Below are positions 31,025-39,104 of a stretch of 64,000 bases of DNA, piece after piece. The position numbers were made by a program, and so were the translations under genes. The stretch's first letter is position 1. Every line of letters starts with the position of its first letter. Location: positions 3,363,001 to 3,427,000 of the forward strand of contig NZ_CP091716.1 in assembly GCF_022009635.1 (NCBI RefSeq), in the 5' to 3' direction. This stretch comes from Variovorax paradoxus. Lineage in GTDB: Bacteria; Pseudomonadota; Gammaproteobacteria; Burkholderiales; Burkholderiaceae_C. The notes beneath the pieces were generated by a model that saw only the letters and a program-made list of their open reading frames with translations, was not told where the DNA came from and made no database searches.

Positions 31025-31040
31025 AAAGTGATATCACTTT
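31025..31040. promoter_or_regulatory. perfect 16-bp palindrome upstream of the SPFH gene
   Basis: AAAGTGATATCACTTT is a perfect inverted repeat within the leader of the SPFH-RHH transcription unit, next to the AT-rich AATATC. It is the sort of site bound by a small dimeric repressor; the RHH protein encoded downstream is the obvious candidate. Binding is inferred. Confidence 0.6.
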
Positions 31041-31174
31041 AATATCTTTTTCGAGGCTGTTCAAGATTTTTCCGACGCTGAAGATTTCATGAAGAGCGGC
31101 TTGCGGAGCCTGTCCCGGGCGCCGGTGCCGGCGCTAGCATCGATGCCCCCGCCGGACGGCGATGCCCGAGGACG

Positions 31175-31702
31175 ATGCTGCACATGGAACTACCCCGGCT
31201 GCTTCTTGCCATCGCCGTGCTGCCGGTGGCGCTGCTGATTTGCGGCCCGGCGCAGGCCACTTCCTGCGCGGGTCATCGCGCGTTTCTCGACGGGGCCGCC
31301 AGCGTGCGCGGCGAAGTCCACAGCCGGGTGGTTCGTGCGCAGGTCGTTCCTTTCGACGCCGGCGTGCCCGGCTACAAGCCGCCGCCCGGCTCGTTCATGT
31401 TCGAGGTGCTCGAGTTCATCGATGGCAAGGTCGACAGCGAGCCCGGAGGCCGGCTGGTCGGAACGGGCGTGCAGTTCCACCTGCTCAATGTGCTGCCCCA
31501 GGGCCGCGACGAGCCGCTGCCTCCGGGGTCCGAATGGATCTTCCAGGCATGGGCGAAAGCGGGGCGATTGAGCGTCGGCGCGTGCGGCGCCCTCCTCGAA
31601 CTGCGAGGCGACACAGTGCACGGCTTCATCCGCGGGCCGAACCTCGACCCGGCGCAGGCCATGCCGCTGGCCGAGCTGCGCCGCGCCGTCTCGGGAAGGT
31701 AA
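31175..31702 (+). CDS. secreted hypothetical protein
   Basis: 175 residues with a signal peptide (LPRLLLAIAVLPVALLICGPAQA, cleavage before TSC) and two cysteines in the mature part (TSCAGHRAFLDG, SVGACGALLELRG), which could pair in the periplasm. The middle is beta-rich (SFMFEVLEFIDGKVDSEPGG). It resembles, in outline only, tissue-inhibitor/NTR-like small beta barrels starting with CA(A/G)H, but I cannot confirm this. ATG 31175 follows GAGGA; an ATG three codons on is also possible. It is divergent from the SPFH gene. Confidence 0.65.
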   Translation: MLHMELPRLLLAIAVLPVALLICGPAQATSCAGHRAFLDGAASVRGEVHSRVVRAQVVPFDAGVPGYKPPPGSFMFEVLEFIDGKVDSEPGGRLVGTGVQFHLLNVLPQGRDEPLPPGSEWIFQAWAKAGRLSVGACGALLELRGDTVHGFIRGPNLDPAQAMPLAELRRAVSGR

Positions 31703-31808
31703 AGCCAGCGCCCTTTACGCCGGGTTTACCGGCGCGCAATGCACTGGACAGCCTCGGCTCCTGAAATGCAGGCTGGCCCTTCTCGGGCCTGCATCAAAGG
31801 ATTTCAGG

Positions 31809-32294
31809 ATGACGATGAAACGACCCCTGCAGAGGTTCGCGCTCGCCGCGTTGCTGGTCGCGGTGAGCGGCCACGGCTTCGCGCAGTTCGGTGGTGGCGG
31901 CATGGGCGGCGGCGGCCGGCGCGGTGCGCGCACCGACAACTCGTCGAGCCAGCGCACGGGCGACGGCCTGTCCACGCCGGCCACCGCGGCCGCCAAGGTC
32001 CGCGACAAGCTCTACGACCTGCGGCTGCAGTTGATGATCACGCCCGAGCAGTCGCCGCAATGGGACCGCTTTTCAGACACCGTGTGGGACATGGCCAGCC
32101 GCGCCGGCATGGCCAGCGCAGCCCCGGCGGACGACCAGACCGCGCTGCAGGTCGCGCAGCAGCATGCCGTGCTGGCGGCAGACCGCGCCCGTCGCGCGCA
32201 GTCGGTGAGCGATGCGCTGACCAAGCTCTACGACGCGCTCTCGCCCGAGCAGCGGCACATCGCGGACCAGAACCTGCCCGCCGTCATTCCCTGA
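31809..32294 (+). CDS. Spy/CpxP-like periplasmic protein (LTxxQ-related)
   Basis: 161 residues: signal peptide ending HGFA, a Gly-rich start to the mature chain (QFGGGGMGGGGRRGAR), then amphipathic helices with ITPEQSPQWDRFSDTVWDMA and ALTKLYDALSPEQRHIADQN, each reading as the LTPEQ/LSPEQ signature of the Spy/CpxP group. Family members are ATP-independent periplasmic chaperones or stress sensors. The second LSPEQ motif near the C-terminus matches the repeat arrangement. It converges on the methyltransferase gene, 7 bp apart. Confidence 0.7.
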   Translation: MTMKRPLQRFALAALLVAVSGHGFAQFGGGGMGGGGRRGARTDNSSSQRTGDGLSTPATAAAKVRDKLYDLRLQLMITPEQSPQWDRFSDTVWDMASRAGMASAAPADDQTALQVAQQHAVLAADRARRAQSVSDALTKLYDALSPEQRHIADQNLPAVIP

Positions 32295-32301
32295 GGCGTC
32301 T

Positions 32302-33072
32302 TCAGGCGCCGAGGTCGAAGCAGCAGCCCGCGTAATAGGGCTTGTCGCCGCCATCGACAAAGGGCACCTCGATCGGCTTGCCCTCGTTGCGCCAGGCGTC
32401 GCGCTTCTTGTAGCCCGAGCGCGTGAGCTCGGCCATCAGCTCGTCGTAGTGCTCGATGCGGTAGGGGCACACCGCCACGCCGATGCTGTTGAGCGTGTAG
32501 ATGGTGCGCTCGGGGTGCACCGCCGTCGTGTTCAGGATGATGCGCTTGGGCTTCGCCGCGAGCGAAGCCAGGATCGCGTCGATGCGTTGCGGCAGGTACT
32601 GCAGGCTGCCCGAGGCATACAGCAGGTCGCAGCCGCTGGCATCGCGCGGGTCGGTGGTGAAGTCGAGCTGCGCCGTGGCCCCGCGCTGCACTGCCATTTC
32701 GCGCCCGCTCTCGACCACGCCGGGCACGTCGCACACCGTCCAGTGCAGGTTGTCGGGGTAGCTCAGCACGCGCCGGAACGCGTAGTACTTGATGCCGATG
32801 TGCCCGCCCAGGTCGAACACGCGGGTAAGACCCGCATCGATCGAACGCCCGAGCCAGAACAACGCCGGGTAGTCGTAGAAATAGATCTGCGGGCTGTAGA
32901 GCTTGGCCGCCTCCGCGTTGTCGTAGCCCACCGCCTTGGTGGGCGGCGCGCCGGCCTCGGCCGCGGCGAAGCTCTCGAAGGAACCCATGAAGAGGTTCTC
33001 GTCCTGGTTGTTCAGGAACTTGCGCTTGTAGGCGCTTTCGCGGGGCGGGAACTGCAGCAGGCTTGACAGCAT
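32302..33072 (-). CDS. SAM-dependent methyltransferase, TIGR04325-like
   Basis: 256 residues. RVFDLGGHIGIKYYAFRRVL is motif I of a class I methyltransferase, WTVCDVPGVVESGREMA motif II, and CDLLYASGSLQYLPQRIDAIL motif IV; the end (VDGGDKPYYAGCCFDLGA) matches what I recall of the TIGR04325 putative methyltransferases found in polysaccharide clusters. The first ~80 residues (KRKFLNNQDENLFMGSF) are a separate N-terminal part. Acceptor is unknown. There is no glycan cluster next to it. An upstream start is not needed; ATG 33072 begins the conserved N-terminus. Confidence 0.75.
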   Translation of the reverse strand: MLSSLLQFPPRESAYKRKFLNNQDENLFMGSFESFAAAEAGAPPTKAVGYDNAEAAKLYSPQIYFYDYPALFWLGRSIDAGLTRVFDLGGHIGIKYYAFRRVLSYPDNLHWTVCDVPGVVESGREMAVQRGATAQLDFTTDPRDASGCDLLYASGSLQYLPQRIDAILASLAAKPKRIILNTTAVHPERTIYTLNSIGVAVCPYRIEHYDELMAELTRSGYKKRDAWRNEGKPIEVPFVDGGDKPYYAGCCFDLGA

Positions 33073-33190
33073 TTTGTTTGCTCCGGTGGCGATCTGATTC
33101 TGATCGCGACCGACGCCTGCGGGCGCTATAGCCCTGTGCCGCTGGGGCGGTTACCTCCTGCGGGTTACCCACTGCATGCGGTCGTGCCCG

Positions 33191-34093
33191 TCACGCCAGT
33201 TGCCCGCTCGCGAGTGCCGCGGCCGCCGCCCGCGTCTCCACCCCCAGCTTCTCGAAGATGTGCTCCAGGTGCTTGTTCACCGTGCGCGGGCTGGTGCCCA
33301 GGATCTCGCCGATGTCGCGGTTGGTCTTGCCCTTGGCGAGCCATGACAGCACTTCGGTCTCGCGCGGCGTGAGCGCGGCTTCTGCGAGCCGCGTGGCGGG
33401 GCCCTCGCGCTGCATCGCGAACAGCAGCATGGTTTCGCCGAGCGCCGCGGCGCCCAGGTTGCGCACCGACAGCCGCATGCCTGTGGCGGTGCCGATGGCA
33501 ACGGCCGCACCCGGCGCCAGCGCGGCTTCCAGCGATGCGGGCAGCAGCCCCGGCGCCGCAGGCACTTCCAGCGCATGCAGCCACAGCGCGGCCTGCGGAG
33601 ATCGCCATGCGATGCGCCCGCGCGTGTCGACGAACACCACGCCCATGCCGGCCACGTCGACCGCGTCGCGCGCCATGCGCGTGATGCGGGCGTTGCGCGC
33701 GTGGGTGTGCAGCCGCGCCAGCACCTCCTGCGCGCGGATCGGCTTCACCACATAGTCGACGCCGCCGCACTCGAAGCCCTCGACCACGTGCGAGGTCTCC
33801 GACAGCCCGGTCATGAACAGCACCGGGATGTGCGCGAGCGCCGGGTTGGCCTTGATGCGGCGGCAGGTCTCGAAGCCCGAGAGTCCGGGCATCAGGCCGT
33901 CGAGCAATATCGCGTCGGGCACCACCAGCTCCAGCCGCTGCAGCGCGGCTTCGCCGTCGGCGGCCACCAGCACGGTGTAGCCGCTGGCCTCCAGCGTGTC
34001 GCACAGCATGCCCAGGCTGCTGGGCGCGTCGTCGACCACCAGCACCACGGGGCGTTCGGCCAAGGGCGATTCAAGGGGCGAGGGTGTCTGCAT
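33191..34093 (-). CDS. LuxR/NarL-type response regulator of the permease-kinase
   Basis: 300 residues: receiver with VVDDAPSS pocket and D65 (AILLDGLMPGLSG), a PAS-like middle (~140-225, VAGMGVVFVDTRGRIAWRSP), and a C-terminal GerE HTH (LTPRETEVLSWLAKGKTNRD, IGEILGTSPRTVNKHLEHIF). ATG 34093 overlaps the end of the kinase gene by 23 bp, so the two are translationally coupled and almost surely partners. The likely targets are the divergent urt-fmd promoter and its own operon; an inverted repeat candidate lies at 37564-37582. The PAS-like insert between receiver and HTH is unusual for NarL-type proteins. Confidence 0.88.
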   Translation of the reverse strand: MQTPSPLESPLAERPVVLVVDDAPSSLGMLCDTLEASGYTVLVAADGEAALQRLELVVPDAILLDGLMPGLSGFETCRRIKANPALAHIPVLFMTGLSETSHVVEGFECGGVDYVVKPIRAQEVLARLHTHARNARITRMARDAVDVAGMGVVFVDTRGRIAWRSPQAALWLHALEVPAAPGLLPASLEAALAPGAAVAIGTATGMRLSVRNLGAAALGETMLLFAMQREGPATRLAEAALTPRETEVLSWLAKGKTNRDIGEILGTSPRTVNKHLEHIFEKLGVETRAAAAALASGQLA

Positions 34094-37000
34094 CTTCTGC
34101 CAGTGCGTTGCGGAGGTTGTCGAGTTCGAAGCGCGCGACCATGCCGCGCAGCCAGGTGCAGGTGGCCGCCGCCGAAGGCGATGCGGCGGCCAGCCGGTCG
34201 AGCGCGGTGTGCAGGCCGCGCACATGGCCCATCTGCACCAGCCGCATGAGTTCGGCGCGGTCGTCTTCCGACAGCTCGAGCCGGCGCGGGCGCAGCGGCG
34301 CGGCTTCGTCGTCGCCGCGCGGCGGCGTGTCGCCGGGCGACAGCCACTCCAGCCCGAGATGGCGCTCCAGCGTCGCGATCAGCTCCGACTCGATCACCGG
34401 CTTGCCCACGAAGGCCTGGCAGCCCGCCGCGCGCAGCCGCTCGGCCTGGTTCTCGAACATGTTGGCCGAGACGATGATGATCGGTATGTCCCCGAAGCCC
34501 GAGGCGCGCACCGACGTGGCGGTCTGCCAGCCGTCCATGTCGTCCATCGTCAGGTCGAGCAGGATGGCCGAGGGCAATTCCTCGCGCAGGCTGTCCAGGC
34601 ACTCGGTGCCGCTCGCGGCCTCGCGCACCTCGAAGCCCAGCGGAGCGAGCATGCCGGCCAGCATCTGGCGCTGCACCGGCTGGTCGTCGACCACCAGCAG
34701 CGTGCGGCGCGCGCCCAGGTAGCCCGACACCGGCTGGCGCGGCGCGCCCGCGCGGGCCTGCGGGCCGGGATCGGCCACTTCGCGCAGATACACGCGCACG
34801 CTGAAGGTGCTGCCTTGCGACGAGGTCGAGGCCAGCTTGAGCTCGCCACCCATCAGCGATGTGAGCAGCCCCGTGATCGTGAGGCCCAGCCCCGTGCCCG
34901 GCTCGCCCCGGCGACGGCCCGCGGCGCCGCGCTCGAAGGGCAGGAAGATGCGCTGGTGGTCTTGCGGCGCCACGCCGATGCCGGTGTCGACCACGTCGAA
35001 GCGCAGCACCTCGCGCCGTGCATCCACATGCAGCGTGACGGTGCCGCTGTCGGTGAAGCGCACCGCGTTCGTCAGCAGGTTGATGAGGATCTGGCGCAGC
35101 CACTTGGCGTCGGCATGCACCCACGGCGGCAGCCGCCCCGCATGCGTGTAGACGAAGGCCAGGCCCTTGTTCTCGGCCTGTGGCCGCACCATGTGCACCA
35201 GCTGGTCCAGAAAGGCCGGCAGCGCGAGCGGCGCGGGCTCCAGCTGAAGCCGGCCGGCCTCGATGCGCGCGAGGTCGAGCAGGCCGTCGATCAGGCCCAG
35301 CATGTGCTCGCCGCTGCGGTGGATGGTCTGCACCGCCTCGCGCGGCGGCGTCACCGCATCGCCCTTGAGCAGGATCTGCGAATAGCCCAGGATGCTGTTG
35401 AGCGGCGTGCGCAGCTCGTGCGTCATGCCGGCCACATAACGCGTCTTGGCCTGGTTGGCGGCCTCGGCGGCTTCCTTGGCGGTCTGCAGCGCGGCGTCGG
35501 TGCGGCGGTGCGCCTCGATCTCCAGCGCCAGCAGGTTGTTGTGGCGGTTCGATTCTTCCTGTGCCATCTGCCGGCTTTCGCTGCCCAGCACCACCCACCA
35601 CGCCGCCACGGCGGCCACCACCGACAGCAGCGCGAAAACCTTCAGGAAGGCCGTGGCCATGGTCGAGTCGCTGGTGCCGGCGATGGCCTCCTGCGCATAG
35701 ACCACGCCCACCACGGTGGCCAGCAGCGCGATCAGCGAGGCCGCCACCATCAGGTAGTGCGCCACGCGGAAGTTGAGCCGCGCCGACAAGGCCGGCGGCA
35801 ACAATGCCTGCAGCCATCCGCTCATCTGCTCGGCCGCGCGCGAGTCGGTCTTGCAGCGATCGTGGCAGCGCGATTCCAGCGTGCAGCACAGCGAGCAGAT
35901 CGGCGCGCTGTAGGCCGGGCAATGCGCCATGTCTTCCGACTCGAAGCTGTTGTCGCACACCGAGCATTTCACGCTCTGGCCCGGCGCCCAGCGCTCGATG
36001 TCGTTGCGCGCCAGGTAGTAGCGCCCGCGCGTGCGCCAGGCCAGCAGAGGCGACACGGCCATGGCCGTGACCAGCGCGATGAAGGGCGAAAAGGCCTTGG
36101 CCCAATGCCCCAGCGCGCCGGAGTAGGCCAGCATGGCCAGCGCCGCCGCCACCAGCATTGCCATCAGCCCGACCGGGTTGATGTCGTACAGGTGCGCGCG
36201 CTTGAACTCGATGGTCTTCGGGCTCCAGCCCAGCGGCTTGTTGATGACGAGGTCTGCCACCAGCGCGCCGACCCAGGCAATGGCGATGTTGCTGTAGAAG
36301 CCCAGCACATGCTCCAGCGCCGCGAACACGCCCAGCGCCATCAGCAGTATCGCGATGACCACGTTGAACACCAGCCACACCACGCGCCCCGGGTGGCTGT
36401 GCGTGAGCCGCGCGAAGAAGTTCGACCACGCGAGCGAGCCTGCATAGGCGTTGGTCAGGTTGATCTTCATCTGCGAGACCACCACGAACAGCACCGTCAC
36501 GCCCAGCACCCAGGCCGGGTCGCGCAGCACGTACGAGAAGCCCGTGAGGTACATCTGCGTGGGCTCGATCGCATGCACGGCCGGTATCTCGTGCTGAAGC
36601 GCCAGGAAGGCGAGGAAGGCGCCGCCCATCATCTTCAGCATGCCCGGCACGATCCAGCCCGGCCCGGCGACCAGCACCGCCGTCCACCAGCGTACGCGGT
36701 TGGCGGCCGTCTTCTCGGGCAAGAAGCGCAGGTAGTCGACCTGCTCGCCTATCTGCACCACCAGCGAAAACGCCACGGTGGCGGCGGCGCCGAACATCAG
36801 CGGGTCGAAGCCGCTGCTGTCGGAAGTGCGGCCCACCAGCCCGGTGAAGTCGGCATACAGCTCGGGCTTCTTCACCAGCACCGCGATGAAGGGGCAGACG
36901 AACAGCACGATCCATATCGGCTGCGTCCACAGCTGCAGCCCCGAGATGAGCGTGATGCCCCGCGCCACCAGCGGGATGATGACGATCGACGACACCAGGT

Positions 37001-37463
37001 ACAGCAGCCACAGCGGCCAGTCCAGGTACATCTGCAGCGCCAGCGCGAGGATGGCCGCCTCCAGCGCGAAGAAGATGAAGGTGAAGCTCGCGTAGATCAG
37101 CGAGGTGAGCGTGGAGCCCAGGTAGCCGAAGCCCGCGCCGCGCGTGAGCAGGTCCATGTCCACGCCGTGGCGCGCCGCGTAGTACGAGATCGGCAGGCCC
37201 GTGAGGAAGGTGATGAGCCCGACCACGAGGATCGCCCACAGCGCGTTCGAGAAGCCGTAGCTCAGCGCGATGGCCCCGCCGATGGCCTCCAGCGCCAGGA
37301 ACGAGGTCGCGCCGAAGGCCGCGTTGGCCACGCGGAACTCCGACCACTTGCGGAAGCTGCGCGGCGTGTAGCGCAGCGCGTAGTCCTCCAGCGTCTCGTT
37401 CGCGACCCAGGCGTTGTAGTCGCGGCGGATGCGGAAGATCTTCTGTCCGGAGACGGATTGCAT
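34071..37463 (-). CDS. NCS1-type permease fused to hybrid sensor histidine kinase
   Basis: About 1130 residues. Residues ~40-470 carry some twelve hydrophobic helices with NCS1 (cytosine/purine/allantoin) permease traits, e.g. TGLPISYYAARHGVDMDLLT and VVFVVVSQMKINLTNAYAGS. A Cys-rich segment (~500-540, CSVC, CSLCC, CHDRC) looks like a zinc-binding linker. Two more helices lead to a coiled coil, HisKA with His near 680 (VAGMTHELRTPLNSILGYSQ), HATPase_c (NLLTNAVRFTDSG, VDTGIGVAPQD, GTGLGLTITGLL), a receiver with D~970 (AILLDLTMDDMDG) and a helical tail. It probably senses amide- or urea-like substrates. Start 37493 would add ten residues. Analogy: SLC5-fused kinases such as CbrA/CrbS. Confidence 0.88.
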   Translation of the reverse strand: MQSVSGQKIFRIRRDYNAWVANETLEDYALRYTPRSFRKWSEFRVANAAFGATSFLALEAIGGAIALSYGFSNALWAILVVGLITFLTGLPISYYAARHGVDMDLLTRGAGFGYLGSTLTSLIYASFTFIFFALEAAILALALQMYLDWPLWLLYLVSSIVIIPLVARGITLISGLQLWTQPIWIVLFVCPFIAVLVKKPELYADFTGLVGRTSDSSGFDPLMFGAAATVAFSLVVQIGEQVDYLRFLPEKTAANRVRWWTAVLVAGPGWIVPGMLKMMGGAFLAFLALQHEIPAVHAIEPTQMYLTGFSYVLRDPAWVLGVTVLFVVVSQMKINLTNAYAGSLAWSNFFARLTHSHPGRVVWLVFNVVIAILLMALGVFAALEHVLGFYSNIAIAWVGALVADLVINKPLGWSPKTIEFKRAHLYDINPVGLMAMLVAAALAMLAYSGALGHWAKAFSPFIALVTAMAVSPLLAWRTRGRYYLARNDIERWAPGQSVKCSVCDNSFESEDMAHCPAYSAPICSLCCTLESRCHDRCKTDSRAAEQMSGWLQALLPPALSARLNFRVAHYLMVAASLIALLATVVGVVYAQEAIAGTSDSTMATAFLKVFALLSVVAAVAAWWVVLGSESRQMAQEESNRHNNLLALEIEAHRRTDAALQTAKEAAEAANQAKTRYVAGMTHELRTPLNSILGYSQILLKGDAVTPPREAVQTIHRSGEHMLGLIDGLLDLARIEAGRLQLEPAPLALPAFLDQLVHMVRPQAENKGLAFVYTHAGRLPPWVHADAKWLRQILINLLTNAVRFTDSGTVTLHVDARREVLRFDVVDTGIGVAPQDHQRIFLPFERGAAGRRRGEPGTGLGLTITGLLTSLMGGELKLASTSSQGSTFSVRVYLREVADPGPQARAGAPRQPVSGYLGARRTLLVVDDQPVQRQMLAGMLAPLGFEVREAASGTECLDSLREELPSAILLDLTMDDMDGWQTATSVRASGFGDIPIIIVSANMFENQAERLRAAGCQAFVGKPVIESELIATLERHLGLEWLSPGDTPPRGDDEAAPLRPRRLELSEDDRAELMRLVQMGHVRGLHTALDRLAAASPSAAATCTWLRGMVARFELDNLRNALAEDADTLAP

Positions 37464-37563
37464 GGCGGGTTCTCGCGGCGTCGGCGGTTGCATGGAGCGG
37501 GTACAGCAAGAAGCGCTCCCTGTGCTGGCTCGCGAGTCTGCGGGCAGCGCCGGTTCGTGCCGC

Positions 37564-37582
37564 TACGTTGAATGACGTATTC
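37564..37582. promoter_or_regulatory. candidate operator between permease-kinase and urtA
   Basis: Two nested inverted repeats occur in the 229-bp divergent gap: TACG-N8-CGTA (37564-37579) and GAAT-N5-ATTC (37570-37582). NarL/FixJ-type regulators bind short inverted repeats of this size, and the adjacent regulator is of that type. Assignment is inferred. Confidence 0.35.
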
Positions 37583-37692
37583 GCGCAAACCCGGGTGATT
37601 TCTAAAGTTCCAGCCATGGTGCTCGGGGCACCGTCCGATGCACTTCGATGGTGCGCGGCTCCACTTTCCAACAACCTGCCTGGAGTTTCCTG

Positions 37693-38949
37693 ATGTCGCG
37701 TGATTCCGATCCTTCCCTCGACGCCCTGGCATTGCGCCGCCGTCGTCTGCTGCAGGGCGCCGCAGCGCTGCCCGTGATGGGCCTGAGCTTCGGCCAGGGC
37801 CAGTTCCCCACGGCCAAGGTCAACACCACCAAGCTCGCCGTGACCGACACCGAGGTGACGGTGGGCCAGCTGCATTCGTCCACCGGCACCATGGCCATCT
37901 CGGAAACCGGCTCGATCCAGGCCGAGCAACTGGCCATCGACCAGATCAACGCCATGGGCGGCGTGCTGGGCCGCAAGATCAAGGTCATCAAGGAGGACGG
38001 CGCTTCCGACTGGCCCACCTTCGCCGAGAAGTCGAAGAAGCTCCTCGTCAACGACCACTGCGCGGCGGTGTTCGGCTGCTGGACCAGCGCCTCGCGCAAG
38101 GCCGTGCTGCCGGTGTTCGAGAAAGAGAACGGCCTCTTGTACTACCCGACCTTCTACGAAGGCCTGGAGCAGAGCAAGAACGTGATCTACACCGGGCAGG
38201 AGGCCACGCAGCAGATCCTCTGGGGCCTGGACTGGGGCGCGAAGGAGAAGAAGGCCAAGACCTTCTTCCTGGTGGGCTCCGACTACATCTGGCCGCGTAC
38301 CTCGATGAAGATCGCGCGCAAGCACATCGAGAACTTCCAGAAGGGCTCGGTCAAAGGCGAGGAGTACTACCCGCTGGGCCACACCAACTTCAACTCGCTG
38401 ATCAACAAGATCAAGGTGGCCAAGCCCGACTGCATCTTCGCGGCCGTGGTGGGCGGCTCGAACGTGGCCTTCTACAAGCAGCTCAAGGCCGCGGGCATCA
38501 CCGGCGACAAGCAGTTCCTGCTGACGCTGGCCGTGACCGAAGACGAAATGACCGGCGTGGGCGGCGAGAACTTCGCGGGCTTCTATTCGTCGATGAAATA
38601 CTTCCAGTCGCTGGACAACGAGAACAACAAGAAGTTCGTCGCGGCCTTCAAGGCCAAGTACGGCAAGGACGCCGTCATCGGCGACGTCACGCAGGCCGGG
38701 TACCTAGGCCCATGGCTGTGGAAGGCCGCGGTGGAGAAGGCCGGCAGCTTCGACGTGGACAAGGTGGTGGCCGGTTCCCCGGGCATCGAGCTGAAGACCG
38801 CGCCCGAGGGATACGTGAAGCTGGATGCGAACCACCATCTGTGGAGCAAGGCGCGCATCGGGCAGGGGCAGCTGGATGGGACGTTCAAGGTGGTGGCCGA
38901 ATCGGCTGAACTCATCAAGCCCGATCCGTTCCCCAAGGGCTACCAGTAA
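37693..38949 (+). CDS. urtA: urea/short-chain amide ABC transporter substrate-binding protein
   Basis: 418 residues. An Arg-rich N-terminus (ALRRRRLLQGAAALPVMGLSF) is a Tat-like or Sec signal. The mature protein is a Peripla_BP_5 type I binding protein of the UrtA/AmiC group: VTVGQLHSSTGTMAISETGS, AVFGCWTSASRKAVLPVFEK, GLLYYPTFYEGLEQSKNVIY, VGSDYIWPRTSMKIARKHIE. It delivers urea or small amides (formamide, acetamide) to UrtBC. ATG 37693 follows GGAG; an upstream ATG at 37648 lacks a site. It heads the urtABCDE-fmdAB operon, divergent from the permease-kinase. Confidence 0.93.
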   Translation: MSRDSDPSLDALALRRRRLLQGAAALPVMGLSFGQGQFPTAKVNTTKLAVTDTEVTVGQLHSSTGTMAISETGSIQAEQLAIDQINAMGGVLGRKIKVIKEDGASDWPTFAEKSKKLLVNDHCAAVFGCWTSASRKAVLPVFEKENGLLYYPTFYEGLEQSKNVIYTGQEATQQILWGLDWGAKEKKAKTFFLVGSDYIWPRTSMKIARKHIENFQKGSVKGEEYYPLGHTNFNSLINKIKVAKPDCIFAAVVGGSNVAFYKQLKAAGITGDKQFLLTLAVTEDEMTGVGGENFAGFYSSMKYFQSLDNENNKKFVAAFKAKYGKDAVIGDVTQAGYLGPWLWKAAVEKAGSFDVDKVVAGSPGIELKTAPEGYVKLDANHHLWSKARIGQGQLDGTFKVVAESAELIKPDPFPKGYQ

Positions 38950-38956
38950 GCCTTTG

Positions 38957-39083
38957 CCTTTCTCCCTCCCCCTCTGGGGGAGGGCGGGGGTGGGGGCTCG
39001 GCGGCAGTTGATGAGGCCTTGCGCTTGCGACCGCCGCAAAGCCCCCATCCCAACCTTCCCCCAGAGGGGGAAGGAGCAAACAC
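38957..39083. repeat. REP-like imperfect inverted repeat between urtA and urtB
   Basis: The left arm (from ~38960, CTCCCTCCCCCTCTGGGGGA...) and right arm (ending ~39083) are imperfect reverse complements of ~36 nt, each arm itself containing CCCCTCTGGGG or CCCCCAGAGGGGG palindromes. Together they can form a long branched hairpin in the message. Elements of this C/G-rich type are scattered between genes in Burkholderiales. It could lower expression of urtB onward relative to urtA, or stabilise the urtA message. Confidence 0.8.
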
Positions 39084-39104
39084 CCAAACACCGGAATCGT
39101 TGCC

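Noticed and set aside
33892..38382. Open frame of ~1500 codons across the regulator, permease-kinase and urtA genes
   Set aside because: Low-complexity Arg/Gly/His-rich translation and overlap with three well-supported genes mark it as a GC-bias artefact.
38957..39083. Transcription terminator between urtA and urtB
   Set aside because: Strong hairpins but no T-run, and the operon continues in the same direction with urtBCDE.
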